Shown piece by piece: positions 1 to 8,959 of a stretch of 64,000 bases of DNA (position 1 is its first letter; the number at the start of each line of letters is the position of its first letter). Made by a program: the position numbers and the translations under genes. The stretch is from Methylotenera sp. (GTDB taxonomy: Bacteria > Pseudomonadota > Gammaproteobacteria > Burkholderiales > Methylophilaceae), in contig JAUXNQ010000055.1 in the NCBI GenBank assembly GCA_030682715.1, forward strand, positions 62,001-126,000. Direction: 5' to 3'. The notes beneath the pieces were generated by a model, which was given only the letters and a program-made list of their open reading frames with translations, searched no databases and was not told where the DNA came from.

Positions 1-1
1 A

Positions 2-949
2 GTGAAACCTGACAATATAAAATCTGAACTACATCCGCGTAATCGACATCGTGTGCGTTACGACTTTGATCAGCTTATTCAGACTAGTTCAGCATTGGCT
101 CCTTATGTGAAGCTAAATAAATATGGCGATGCTTCTATCGACTTTTCTAATGCACAGGCGGTTAAGGTACTTAATCAGGCGTTGCTTAAACAGTTTTATG
201 CGGTGCTTGTTTGGGATATCCCCAAGCAGTATCTTTGCCCACCCATTCCTGGGCGTGCGGATTATTTGCATTATCTTGCCGATTTACTGAGTGCAGGCAA
301 TGCAGGGGAGATTCCAAAAGGGCAGTCTGTTCGTGTGTTAGATGTTGGCGTAGGCGCCAATATGATTTATCCGCTGATAGGCACACGTGAATATGGTTGG
401 CAGTTTGTGGGGGCTGATATTGATGCGAAGGCATTGGACAATGCACAACAAATTGTGGATGCGAATGCGCTTTCTGATGACATTGAGCTGCGATTACAGA
501 CTTCTCCCGCATCAATTTTTAAAGACATGATTAGGCAAGGTGAAAAGTTTGCTTTGACAATGTGTAACCCACCTTTTCATGGATCATTAGAAGAAGCGCA
601 AGCTGGCACACAACGCAAGTGGCGTGGTTTAGGTAAACATCTTGCTAAGCGTGGGGCGAATGAAAAATCTCCGATGCTGAACTTTGGCGGTCAAAATGCA
701 GAGCTCTATTGCGAGGGCGGTGAGGAGGCATTTGTGGCTACTATGATTAAGGAGAGTAAGCAGTATGCAACTCAATGCGTATGGTTTACTACGCTTATCT
801 CAAAAGCCGCTAACTTGCCCAGCGTTTACCGAGCACTTAAAAAAGTGAATGCGCTAGATGTTAGAACTATCGAGATGTCGCAAGGCCAAAAGAAAAGCCG
901 TATTGTTGCTTGGACATTTTTAAATGCTAGCCAACAACGCGCTTCTTAA
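2..949 (+). CDS. rlmF: 23S rRNA (adenine1618-N6)-methyltransferase RlmF
   Basis: This protein uses S-adenosylmethionine to methylate N6 of A1618 in 23S rRNA during ribosome assembly in the cytoplasm. The N-terminus ([13 protein letters not shown]), the block [18 protein letters not shown], the SAM-binding loop [15 protein letters not shown] near residues 112-126 and the catalytic NPPF motif (CNPPFHG) all match the RlmF/YbiN family. The C-terminal [14 protein letters not shown] block is also typical. At 315 residues it is the usual family length. The reading frame starts with a GTG at the very edge of the window, so a start further upstream cannot be excluded. A weak terminator-like hairpin follows it. 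Confidence 0.93.
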   Translation: MKPDNIKSELHPRNRHRVRYDFDQLIQTSSALAPYVKLNKYGDASIDFSNAQAVKVLNQALLKQFYAVLVWDIPKQYLCPPIPGRADYLHYLADLLSAGNAGEIPKGQSVRVLDVGVGANMIYPLIGTREYGWQFVGADIDAKALDNAQQIVDANALSDDIELRLQTSPASIFKDMIRQGEKFALTMCNPPFHGSLEEAQAGTQRKWRGLGKHLAKRGANEKSPMLNFGGQNAELYCEGGEEAFVATMIKESKQYATQCVWFTTLISKAANLPSVYRALKKVNALDVRTIEMSQGQKKSRIVAWTFLNASQQRAS

Positions 950-1010
950 TTTCGCTGCTTTCTCATTCTGTAAGTAGTGAAATTCATTTTTATGTATCAC
1001 AGATGGCCTT

Positions 1011-1045
1011 AAGTAAGTTTTAATTAAAAACTACTTTTATTTTTA
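1011..1045 (+). terminator. Probable intrinsic terminator after rlmF
   Basis: A hairpin pairs AAGTA/GTTTT (with one bulged A) with AAAACTACTT around a four- to five-base AT loop and runs into TTATTTTT. The stem is AT-rich, so it is weak, but it sits about 60 bp downstream of the rlmF stop codon. Confidence 0.5.
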
Positions 1046-1416
1046 CCTTTTTAAAATCTAGCGTGGGTTAGAATCGCATCAAGCATCTAAATCTATTATG
1101 TGAATCCGCCTGATTTTTAGTGGCTGAGATTTAAAGTTAAATATCGTCTTAAGCGTAAAGTATCGTTCCCATGAGTGTGTTTAAAGCACTAGTTAGATGG
1201 TTTGCAAACATAGTTATGGTTTAAATAGGTTTTGGTTCTGTGGCTTCAGTTGATTAAGCAAAACAAACTGGATGTAATAAATCTCTTGAGGGCATGCAGG
1301 TTTTGCCAAGGCGCGTGCCGCAAATTTTTCATGTTCCAATTATTTATCTGGGAGCAAATCAGTTAATATATGCTTTCACTATATCCACTATATCTGGCGA
1401 GCCTTTAAGGGAAGTA
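1046..1416. other. Intergenic region, rlmF to EAL gene
   Basis: An AT-rich stretch without a convincing gene. An in-frame ATG at 1294 would lengthen the downstream EAL protein by 41 residues, but those residues do not look like the start of its membrane domain. I see no clear promoter, tRNA or repeat here. Confidence 0.5.
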
Positions 1417-3300
1417 ATGTTTTTTATTGATCTGATTCATAACATCACCTTGCTGGTTGCGCTCACAACTATTTATCAAGTTGTTTTATCACGAAACAAA
1501 AGAAATCCACTGACACAAGTATTACTTTTTGGTGTTTTGTTTGGGCTGGCTGGTGTCGTTGGCATGATAACGCCTGTGCAGTATGGTAATGGTGTGATTT
1601 TTGATGGGCGCTCAATTATTTTGTTTGTTGCAGGGATGTTTGGTGGTCCTTTATCCGCCTTGATTAGCGCATTAATTATCGGCTTTTATAGAGCTTGGTT
1701 AGGTGGTGGTGGCGTACTAGTTGGCATTGCTGTCACTGTTGCGTCGGCTTCAATAGGTGTTGCGTTTTATTTTTATAGAAAAAGCTTTGGTGGCTCATTG
1801 AAGGCGTTCTCGCTTCTAGGGGCTGGGTTATTAGTGCATGTCATCATGTTGAGCTTATTCTTATTTCTACCAAACGGAATCGGCGTCAATGTAATCAAAG
1901 AGTTCGGTCCAACTATTATGTTGTTTTATCCAGTTGCGACGATGTTGGTTTGCTTGCTTTTTCAAGACTACGAAGAGAAAGAAGCTAGTCGAGGTGAGTT
2001 GCATCGATTGGCATACTACGATTCATTAACTGGCTTACCTAATCGTTCATTGCAGATTGAACGCCTGAACCACTCTTTATCGATTTGTAAAAGTACAGGG
2101 TGCAAAGGCGCACTTATTCTGTTAAATTTGGATCGATTTAAAACACTGAACGATGCACGTGGACATGCTGCTGGTGATATGTTGCTATGTATAGTAGCTG
2201 ATAGACTCAAGCCACTTATCGAGGCTGAGGGTGTGTTGGCACGAATGTCAGCAGACGAGTTTGCCGTGTTAATCGATAATAAAGCAAGTGGTACCGTAGA
2301 TATTGATTCTGCTGCGCATCAATTGGCAGATAGGATTCAAATCTCGCTAAAGTATCCAATTCAATTGGGGGAAGATGAAATATCAGCTTCCAGCAGTATT
2401 GGTATTACAACTTTCCCCATCAATGCCGAAGAAAAAGCTGGTGATGTGTTTCGTCGAGCAGACACGGCCATGCATCGTGCGAAGCAAAATGGCGGAAACC
2501 AGAGTATTCTGTTTGAACAGTCGATGGCAAGTGTAGCTGAGCAGCGTTTCAAGATAGAGCGTGAACTGCGTATGGCGATACCTGCAGGGGAGTTGATGCT
2601 ATACCTGCAATCGCAAGTGAATGCAGCTGGCGCACTTGTAGGGGCTGAGGCATTAGTTCGATGGCAACATCCAGAACGGGGCTTAGTGCCGCCTTCTTTG
2701 TTTATTCCCGTGGCTGAAGAAACTGATTTGATTGTTGATGTCGATGTTTGGGTGCTTACTCAAACTTGCCGAATCTTGGCAGGACAAGATGTCTACAGTT
2801 TGCCGCTTAGAGTCTCCGTTAACATTAGCCCAAGACACTTCCGCCAACGTAGTTTTGTTGCCAGCATTAAAAAGATTCTTGCTGATACTGGCGCTGATCC
2901 AACCCACTTAACGCTAGAAGTGACTGAGGGCTTGGTCATTGATAACATTAGTGAGGTTGTTGCCAAAATGACTGAACTTACTTTGTTGGGGATTCACTTC
3001 TCGCTTGATGATTTTGGTACTGGTTATTCTTCACTAAGCCATCTGAAACGACTCCCGATTCATGAGTTGAAGATAGATAAAACTTTTGTTCAGGATGCGC
3101 CAACAGATCCAGATGATGCCGCTCTGGTTGAATCTGTATTGGCAATTGCCAAACACATGAAGCTAAATGTAGTTGCTGAAGGGGTTGAAACTCAAGAGCA
3201 GGCTGATTTCTTGAATGTTAGGGCAGAAGTAATTCACCAAGGCTACTTGTACAGTAAACCTGAGCCCGCAGCTAGTTGGATTAAGAAGCTAGCCAAATAA
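1417..3300 (+). CDS. Membrane c-di-GMP protein: 5TM-5TMR_LYT sensor, degenerate GGDEF, EAL phosphodiesterase
   Basis: Likely an inner-membrane cyclic-di-GMP phosphodiesterase. About 190 N-terminal residues form five or six hydrophobic segments of the 5TM-5TMR_LYT type, beginning at LIHNITLLVALTTIYQVV. A GGDEF-fold domain follows (YYDSLTGLPNR), but its signature is SADEF rather than GGDEF, so diguanylate cyclase activity is doubtful. The EAL domain keeps EALVRW, the NISPRHF block, DDFGTGYSSL and the LKIDKTFV lysine, so phosphodiesterase activity is plausible. I prefer the ATG at 1417, which follows AAGGGAAG and begins just before the first membrane segment; an in-frame ATG lies at 1294. The gene stands alone and converges on the YcaO gene. 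Confidence 0.85.
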   Translation: MFFIDLIHNITLLVALTTIYQVVLSRNKRNPLTQVLLFGVLFGLAGVVGMITPVQYGNGVIFDGRSIILFVAGMFGGPLSALISALIIGFYRAWLGGGGVLVGIAVTVASASIGVAFYFYRKSFGGSLKAFSLLGAGLLVHVIMLSLFLFLPNGIGVNVIKEFGPTIMLFYPVATMLVCLLFQDYEEKEASRGELHRLAYYDSLTGLPNRSLQIERLNHSLSICKSTGCKGALILLNLDRFKTLNDARGHAAGDMLLCIVADRLKPLIEAEGVLARMSADEFAVLIDNKASGTVDIDSAAHQLADRIQISLKYPIQLGEDEISASSSIGITTFPINAEEKAGDVFRRADTAMHRAKQNGGNQSILFEQSMASVAEQRFKIERELRMAIPAGELMLYLQSQVNAAGALVGAEALVRWQHPERGLVPPSLFIPVAEETDLIVDVDVWVLTQTCRILAGQDVYSLPLRVSVNISPRHFRQRSFVASIKKILADTGADPTHLTLEVTEGLVIDNISEVVAKMTELTLLGIHFSLDDFGTGYSSLSHLKRLPIHELKIDKTFVQDAPTDPDDAALVESVLAIAKHMKLNVVAEGVETQEQADFLNVRAEVIHQGYLYSKPEPAASWIKKLAK

Positions 3301-3478
3301 TGAATCTGAGTCAAACAGTAAACCAGAGCCAAGCTATTAACGATAGTGCTGGCTTGTTGATAAAGAAGTTAATTACACAATCGCACTCTTTTAAAAGAGG
3401 GGAAAAACTCAAAACAGCGCCCAATTAGTTGTTTTGATGGGTAACCTGGTTCAGTACAACAAGCCATGACTCGTAATC

Positions 3479-5698
3479 CTAGCTGGTCTTAGCCGCCATA
3501 TTGGCCCGAGCCGTATGTAATTTTTTGTAGCTGTCGATTAAGCGATGGTGTCTGTCGAGTCCCTCCAGTTTTATACTGGTGGGCGTCAAGCCGAAGAAAC
3601 GCGCGCTGCCATCCACTGAACCTAGAACGGCGTCCATCCGAGCATTGCCAAACATCCGACGGAAGTTGACCACATAGTCGTCTAACTCTAGTTCGTCATC
3701 CAGCAGAACTTCCAGCACCACATTCAATGCCTGATAAAACAATCCGCGCTCGACCGTGTTGTCGTTGTACTGTAGGAAGGCACCCACCAGTTCATGTGCC
3801 TCATCAAATTGCTGCAAGGCGAGATTTATCAGCAGTTTCAACTCTAGCACGGTTAGCTGACCCCAGACCGTATTCTCGTCAAATTGGATACCGATTAATG
3901 TGGCGATATCGCCGTAATCATCCAGCTCGTTATTCTCTAAACGCTCAAGCAGTGCTTCTAGGCTGGCATCATCCAGACGATGCAGGTTTAAAATATCAGC
4001 GCGGAACAATAGTGCCTTGTTAGTGTTATCCCAGACCAGATCTTCTATCGGATAAATTTCGGAGTAGCCTGGTACCAAGATGCGGCAAGCAGTCGCACCT
4101 AGCTGGTCATACACCGCCACGTAAGCTTCTTTGCCCATTGCTTCAAGAGTGCCAAACAAGGTCGCAGCTTCCTCGGCATTGGAGTCGCCAGATTTGCTTT
4201 CTTGGTCTTGACCAGAGAAATCCCACTCCACAAACTCGTAATCTGATTTAGTGCTGAAGAAGCGCCACGACACAATGCCGCTGGAATCGATGAAGTGTTC
4301 AACAAAGTTGTTAGGCTCAGTCACAGCTTCACTGGCAAAAGTGGGCTGAGGCAAGTCGTTCAGGCCCTCCAAGCTGCGACCTTGCAGTAATTCAGTCAGA
4401 CTTCGTTCCAGCGCTACTTCTAAACTTGGGTGCGCACCGAACGAGGCAAACACGCCGCCTGTTCGCGGATTCATCAAAGTGACGCACATCACTGGATAGT
4501 TGCCGCCTAGCGATGCATCCTTAACCAGCACTGGAAAGCCTTGCTCTTCCAAGGCTTGAATCCCAGCCAGAACGCTAGGATATTTAGCTAACAGTTCTTG
4601 CGGCACATCTGGCAAGGTGATTTCACCTTCGAGAATTTCGCGTTTGACGGCTCTCTCAAAAATCTCCGATAAGCATTGCACCTGCGCTTCGGCCAACGTA
4701 TTGCCAGCACTCATGCCATTGCTGACGTAAAGGTTTTCGATCAGGTTAGACGGAAAATACACGACCTCGCCATCCGACTGGCGCACAAATGGCAACGAAC
4801 AGATGCCGCGTTCGGCATTGCCAGAGTTGGTATCGACCAGATGCGAACCACGCAACTCGCCATCAGGGTTGTAGATATCTAGGCAGTACTCATCTAGAAT
4901 CTCTTTCGGCAACGTATCTTTACGACCTGGCTTAAACCAGCGCTCATTTGGGTAATGTACAAACGATGCGTTGGCAATGTCTTCACCCCAGAATGACCCA
5001 GCATAGAAGTGGTTGTTACTTAGTCGCTCGATATACTCGCCCAAGGCCGACGCCAACGCACTTTCCTTGGTTGCACCTTTTCCGTTAGTGAAACACATGG
5101 GCGAATGCGCATCACGAATATGCAATGACCACACATTGGGAATGATATTGCGCCAAGAAGCAATTTCTATCTTGATACCTAAGCTCGCCAGCAGCCCTGA
5201 CATATTGGCGATGGTTTGCTCCAAGGGCAGATATTTACCCGTGATATAGGTATTTGCCTCAGAATTCGGATTCATCACCAAGAGCGCTTGCGCATCAGCG
5301 TCCAGATTAGCGACTTCTTCAATCACAAACTCTGGCCCAGTTTGCACCACCTTTTTTACCGTACAGCGGTCGATGGAGCGCAAGATACCTTGGCGGTCCT
5401 TATCGGAGATATCCACTGGCAACTCGACCTGAATCTTAAAAATCTGTTGGTAACGGTTTTCGGGATCCACAATATTATTGTGCGATAGACGAATATTTTC
5501 AGTCGAAATATTGCGCGTGTCGCAGTACAACTTCACAAAGTAGGCTGCGCACAGGGCTGATGAGGCCAAAAAGTAATCGAAGGGGCCAGGGGCAGAGCCA
5601 TCGCCTTTGTAACGAATAGGTTGGTCGGCAATCACCGTGAAGTCATCGAATTTAGCTTCAAGACGTAATTTATCGAGAAAGTTGACCTTAATTTCCAT
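3479..5698 (-). CDS. OsmC-YcaO fusion protein
   Basis: A 739-residue fusion. Residues 1 to about 140 resemble OsmC/Ohr-type proteins (SSALCAAYFVKLYCDTRNI, with a cysteine in the usual helix). Residues from about 150 resemble YcaO, an ATP-binding cyclodehydratase-like fold, including SALGEYIERLSNNHF and SEIFERAVKREILEGEI, the acidic motifs that bind Mg-ATP in the family. A C-terminal helical extension follows. Stand-alone YcaO of E. coli is linked to beta-methylthiolation of ribosomal protein S12; members of peptide-modifying clusters form azolines or thioamides. No precursor peptide or partner is seen nearby, so a housekeeping role is more likely. The substrate is unknown. Confidence 0.85.
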   Translation of the reverse strand: MEIKVNFLDKLRLEAKFDDFTVIADQPIRYKGDGSAPGPFDYFLASSALCAAYFVKLYCDTRNISTENIRLSHNNIVDPENRYQQIFKIQVELPVDISDKDRQGILRSIDRCTVKKVVQTGPEFVIEEVANLDADAQALLVMNPNSEANTYITGKYLPLEQTIANMSGLLASLGIKIEIASWRNIIPNVWSLHIRDAHSPMCFTNGKGATKESALASALGEYIERLSNNHFYAGSFWGEDIANASFVHYPNERWFKPGRKDTLPKEILDEYCLDIYNPDGELRGSHLVDTNSGNAERGICSLPFVRQSDGEVVYFPSNLIENLYVSNGMSAGNTLAEAQVQCLSEIFERAVKREILEGEITLPDVPQELLAKYPSVLAGIQALEEQGFPVLVKDASLGGNYPVMCVTLMNPRTGGVFASFGAHPSLEVALERSLTELLQGRSLEGLNDLPQPTFASEAVTEPNNFVEHFIDSSGIVSWRFFSTKSDYEFVEWDFSGQDQESKSGDSNAEEAATLFGTLEAMGKEAYVAVYDQLGATACRILVPGYSEIYPIEDLVWDNTNKALLFRADILNLHRLDDASLEALLERLENNELDDYGDIATLIGIQFDENTVWGQLTVLELKLLINLALQQFDEAHELVGAFLQYNDNTVERGLFYQALNVVLEVLLDDELELDDYVVNFRRMFGNARMDAVLGSVDGSARFFGLTPTSIKLEGLDRHHRLIDSYKKLHTARANMAAKTS

Positions 5699-6065
5699 GT
5701 GAAGAATTCCAAAAATCGCGCAAAAATGATGTGGGCACTATTATCCACTACATCGCCGATGCCGTGTAATACATCAATGCTATCTAGTTACGCTAACGGT
5801 CAAGGAAGTTATTAAAAAACTTGAAGGAATTTTAGATGCAGGGACTAAGCGCTTAATTTGTAAATGGCTTATTTTAGACAATGACTTCACCCTTTGTTGA
5901 CATCATGCTTAATGCTTCAAAACGTTACTTTTACCAAAAAACTCACTTATCATTTCTGCTAACTTTTCTGCGGTTCGCACTGTAGTGCTTTCATCACTCT
6001 AAGTAAGATTATTTCTAATATTTAATCTTATTTACTGTTGAAAATGCTTACTTGATTCTTTTTCG
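5699..6065. other. Intergenic region between core YcaO gene and Mrr gene
   Basis: No gene is supported. A short open stretch around 5790-5900 in one plus frame reads as a plausible peptide (it includes KEVIKKLEGILDAG and ends at a TGA) but has no start codon with a ribosome binding site. It may be a gene remnant. This is probably where the acquired DNA begins, but I find no clear boundary repeat. Confidence 0.35.
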
Positions 6066-6893
6066 CTAACGAGTTCCTCTACATTCTGGATAAGCAGAGC
6101 ATCCCCAAAACTCGTTCCCTGCATTAGCACCTTTTCTAGCAGTTCTTTTTACCATAGCCGAGCCACACAATGGGCACTCAAGGCTTGTTGCTACTGGTTG
6201 CTGACATACACTTGGCTTCTTGATATTCGGCTGCACCTGAACCCCTGCAACCATCTCTAACAGTTCTGAGCCATCAATCAACCAGATAGGCTTATCTTCA
6301 GCAAACAATCTAGCTTCAGCAGTGTAATTGCCACTACTAACAAAGATACAGTCGTTAGCTCTTTCTGAAGTCATTACCCCATACAACTCACGAATCAATG
6401 GCACACCTATTGAGAATGTTTTCCACCTTTTGCACTGAACAATAGACTTCTTACCATTTTTGGTAAGCACTAGGTCAATGCCACCATCAGCTCCACCCCC
6501 ACCATTTTCTCTAACTTCAAATCCTTTTCGTCTAAAAGCTTCGCCAACTAACAATTCAAAGTCTTGCCATGACATATCACGGATAGATTCAATACCAGAT
6601 TGCTTATCTAATAGCTTAATTCTATGTTTAGTTCTGAATGATGAAACACATGCACCAATAATAAAAATTACAGGAAATACATACTGTAAAAATTTAGAAA
6701 AAGAAATAAAGATTAGTTTAGGAAGAGAGTTTGTTGCTGAATGTAAATTAGTAGCAACTGGTAAAGCTTGAATGGCGAAATAATGAAAAAAGAAATAACT
6801 AATGATTGCTACAGCCAAACTAATCTTCCAATTTATAGAAGATGCAATATCCAGTAAATTTTCAATGGGTGAAGTCTTTTTTCTGCGAGCCAT
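6066..6893 (-). CDS. Membrane-anchored Mrr-type restriction endonuclease with zinc ribbon
   Basis: A 275-residue protein with two N-terminal membrane segments (about residues 23-43 and 58-85), an Mrr_cat nuclease domain and a C-terminal topoisomerase-type zinc ribbon (CPLCGS...CSAYPEC). The PD-(D/E)XK active site is visible as GGID (D140) and QCKRW (Q153, K155). Mrr-family enzymes cut modified or foreign DNA. The membrane anchor suggests action at the cell envelope, which is inference. The gene stands alone, outside the TTGGTGG-bounded element but next to repeats that look like an older element's end, so it is probably acquired. Its exact target cannot be read from sequence. Confidence 0.8.
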   Translation of the reverse strand: MARRKKTSPIENLLDIASSINWKISLAVAIISYFFFHYFAIQALPVATNLHSATNSLPKLIFISFSKFLQYVFPVIFIIGACVSSFRTKHRIKLLDKQSGIESIRDMSWQDFELLVGEAFRRKGFEVRENGGGGADGGIDLVLTKNGKKSIVQCKRWKTFSIGVPLIRELYGVMTSERANDCIFVSSGNYTAEARLFAEDKPIWLIDGSELLEMVAGVQVQPNIKKPSVCQQPVATSLECPLCGSAMVKRTARKGANAGNEFWGCSAYPECRGTR

Positions 6894-7033
6894 AAATGTT
6901 CTTTTTAATTAGTTATTAAGAACATTGTCTTTCTTCTAAATTGAAAAGTAAACCAAGTAGATTTAATGGGTTAGATTTTGCTATGGAACTCAGGTAAAGC
7001 TAAATGGATTTTTCCATCTATCAATGCATTTTT

Positions 7034-7110
7034 GTTGCCTATACGTTGCCTATAGATTTAGTAATTCTTAAATCTAAATTTTATCTAATGTTGCCTATAT
7101 GTTGCCTACA
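7034..7110. repeat. Four GTTGCCTAYA repeats in two 11-bp-spaced pairs
   Basis: GTTGCCTATA occurs at 7034-7043, 7045-7054 and 7090-7099, with GTTGCCTACA at 7101-7110. Each pair has an 11-bp step, one helical turn. The layout, repeat pairs then a terminator hairpin then a TTGGTGG core, copies the right end of the 32.7-kb element (TACCAACA pairs at 39702-39723, hairpin at 39860, core at 39890). I read these as arm-type sites of another, related integrase whose gene is gone. Confidence 0.5.
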
Positions 7111-7128
7111 GATATTTTTTAGATAAAA

Positions 7129-7155
7129 AAAAGGGCTCCCATCGCTGGAAGCCCC
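7129..7155 (-). terminator. Minus-strand terminator next to the left att core
   Basis: GGGCTCC pairs with GGAAGCCC (one bulged A) around a short loop, and on the minus strand the stem runs into eight T. It lies immediately left of the TTGGTGG core. A simple reading is that this was the original terminator of tRNA-Met, separated from the tRNA gene when the element inserted, or that it belongs to the older neighbouring element. Confidence 0.5.
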
Positions 7156-7159
7156 GTAT

Positions 7160-7166
7160 TTGGTGG
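7160..7166. other. Candidate left attachment core
   Basis: TTGGTGG, identical to 39890-39896, which overlaps the CCA end of tRNA-Met. Similarity continues weakly (GAAAG on both sides with one base shifted). The core is short, so identity alone could be chance; the matching terminator hairpins and arm-like repeats around both copies are the stronger argument. Confidence 0.5.
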
Positions 7167-7234
7167 GAAAGAGACAACCTAACAATGCTCTGAACACATT
7201 GATTATATTGGTTTAAAAAATTTATTAATTAGTT

Positions 7235-7256
7235 AATACCAACAATAATACCAACA
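7235..7256. repeat. Arm-type repeat pair AATACCAACA near the left end
   Basis: AATACCAACA occurs at 7235-7244 and 7247-7256, a 12-bp step. GATACCAACA/AGTACCAACA at 39702-39723 by the integrase gene has the same spacing and orientation. Integrase arm-binding sites on both sides of the core are expected for this enzyme class. Confidence 0.55.
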
Positions 7257-7486
7257 GTCTAAATCCCTCTACCTTATAAAACATTCCTAACTTATCCTTT
7301 TTATATCTTTCTTATTGCATTACTCGAAAATTTAATTTAAAGTAAATCGTCAATTCAATTTCTGAGTTGCGAGCGGTACTAGACGGCTACAATTTTCTTC
7401 AACCTCTTTTTGTTTTTTTGGGTCAGTTTACCTTTGTAAATTGTAAGGTTGATTTGTAGCTGCGCTATTGCGGAGCTCGAACGAAG
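7257..7486. other. Leader region before the replication genes
   Basis: Together with the repeats to its left this fills the gene-free interval 6894-7486. It is very AT-rich to about 7350, then contains ACCTT/AAGGT half-sites (around 7430-7450) that could be an operator. I see no convincing -35/-10 pair. Confidence 0.3.
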
Positions 7487-7795
7487 ATGTCAGTTTTTAA
7501 TAAAGCAGTTCAATCGTTACATTTAGACGATCTTGATGCTATTCGACTAATTAAGTTTTCTGAATCAAACAAAGTTTTAGGTATTACCAATCAGCTTGGC
7601 CATAATTGGCTTGGGCAAAAAAAATATCCCATTCCTGTTCGTAAATGTAATGGATGTAATTATGTTCGATACAGCGACTTAATTAACCATCTAAACTCTC
7701 TTTTTGATAAAGAAGAACAATCACTCTCTGCAGAGAAACTTTATTCCAATAAAGCTCATCTAGCCCCAGCTTTAGTTAAAGGTGGGGCTAGATGA
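7487..7795 (+). CDS. Small protein preceding the replication initiator
   Basis: A 102-residue protein of unknown function that overlaps the next gene by four bases (ATGA), so the two are almost certainly translated together. It has KCNGCNYVRYSDLINHL in the middle, which could be the core of a small winged or MerR/AlpA-like DNA-binding fold, but I cannot name a family. The position directly before a TrfA-like initiator and iterons suggests a role in replication control, for instance as a repressor or accessory factor. The Shine-Dalgarno is weak. Confidence 0.6.
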   Translation: MSVFNKAVQSLHLDDLDAIRLIKFSESNKVLGITNQLGHNWLGQKKYPIPVRKCNGCNYVRYSDLINHLNSLFDKEEQSLSAEKLYSNKAHLAPALVKGGAR

Positions 7796-8676
7796 GCTCG
7801 GGTGCTGAAGCAATTAAAAAAAGAGCAGAGCTTTGTAAATCTCATTTACCAACATGTTTCAATGGATATTCCGCCTTACCTAATGCCTTTTCTGGTAATA
7901 GTCTGTTTGGAGCCACCGGAGGTAGATCTAAATCTAAAACTATTGTGCGTGAGGGTAATGCTCAAATCCAAATCAAGAGCGCTTCAAAGCAGTATCAAAT
8001 ATTTTATATAGGCGAGCAACTGGCGCAATCTGAATTATCTTTTTACTTGAAACTCATTCCGCTTTATGGATTGGGAAGAATGAAGTTAGGCGAAAATATA
8101 TGGATAAAATTGCATGAATTCCTTCGTGAAAACTACGGAACAGTAAATGCCACAGCTTATCGAACGTTAGAAGAAAAAATCATTCGGCTTTATAGCGCAG
8201 AGGTAATAATAATAAGACCAGACATGCCTCCATATCACTGCAGGCTTATTTCAGGTCGTTCTCAGATTTTTGCTGGTAAAGGCAACAAGAAAATGATTGA
8301 AATTACCTTGGATCCTGTTTTACATGAAGCATTTAAGATAGATGGGTTCTCATTTATTAATTTGACTGAAAGATCTAATCTAGGTAACAACCAGGTGGCA
8401 TTATGGCTACATAGTTATTATGCCAGACATGCCAAGCCACACCCTGTTACGGCTAAATTTATATATAAACATTCAGGAAGTAGTGCTAAGGACTTTGTGC
8501 GCTGGGTGCGTTGCACTTTAGCGCCAGCGGTAGATAAATTCAATGCATTTAATGATTGGAGATTATTTCTTGATTATCAAGACGGTGTTGAAGAAGCAAA
8601 GCTGTATTGTTATCAGAAGCCAACTTCATCGAGCCAGCAAAAATATTTAACCAAAGAGAATGAAAAAATTGAATAA
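7792..8676 (+). CDS. TrfA-like plasmid replication initiator
   Basis: A 294-residue protein resembling the TrfA family of iteron-binding initiators. These bind repeats at the plasmid origin, open the AT-rich region and recruit the host helicase. The typical start of the conserved domain is visible (ALPNAFSGNSLFGA), as are QIFYIGEQLAQSEL and a winged-helix-like centre (YRTLEEKIIRLYSAEVIII), with a second winged region near KFIYKHSGSSAKDFVRWV. It overlaps the upstream small gene by four bases. Five iterons begin six bases after its stop codon, which supports the assignment. In an integrated element it may also drive excision-replication. Confidence 0.8.
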   Translation: MSSGAEAIKKRAELCKSHLPTCFNGYSALPNAFSGNSLFGATGGRSKSKTIVREGNAQIQIKSASKQYQIFYIGEQLAQSELSFYLKLIPLYGLGRMKLGENIWIKLHEFLRENYGTVNATAYRTLEEKIIRLYSAEVIIIRPDMPPYHCRLISGRSQIFAGKGNKKMIEITLDPVLHEAFKIDGFSFINLTERSNLGNNQVALWLHSYYARHAKPHPVTAKFIYKHSGSSAKDFVRWVRCTLAPAVDKFNAFNDWRLFLDYQDGVEEAKLYCYQKPTSSSQQKYLTKENEKIE

Positions 8677-8681
8677 AAAAT

Positions 8682-8794
8682 GTCCGACTACAATGTCTTT
8701 TACATTAGAAAAGTCCGACTACAATGTTGTAAAAGTCCGACTACAATGTCCTAAAAGACCGACTACAATGTCCTAAAAAACCGACTACAATGTC
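8682..8794 (+). repeat. Iterons: five copies of a 16-bp repeat
   Basis: GTCCGACTACAATGTC or close variants begin at 8682, 8713, 8735, 8757 and 8779. The last four are spaced exactly 22 bp apart, two helical turns; the first is 31 bp before the second. CCGACTACAATGT is invariant in all five. Directly repeated, helically phased sites next to a TrfA-like gene are the hallmark of an iteron-controlled plasmid origin. Confidence 0.88.
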
Positions 8795-8959
8795 CATTTT
8801 AGAATACATATTATTTCTTATAGAAATAATTAGTTTTATTATTCATGAACTTAGATGGCTTGTGGATTATTATTTATTTTTGCTAATAAGCTCTTTAATG
8901 AACTTATATCTAGTAGATTTAATAAGTAGGATAACTTTTTTATTTAAACCAACAAATAA
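8795..8959. other. AT-rich origin region with a possible DnaA box
   Basis: A strongly AT-rich stretch next to the iterons, suited to duplex opening. TGTGGATTA at 8861-8869 differs at one base from a reverse DnaA box. I read iterons plus this segment as the replication origin, oriV. No gene is present. Confidence 0.55.

Noticed and set aside
8682-8794. CRISPR array
   Set aside because: The repeat units are spaced by only 6 bp in a 22-bp phase, with no unique spacers of 30 bp and no cas genes; these are iterons.
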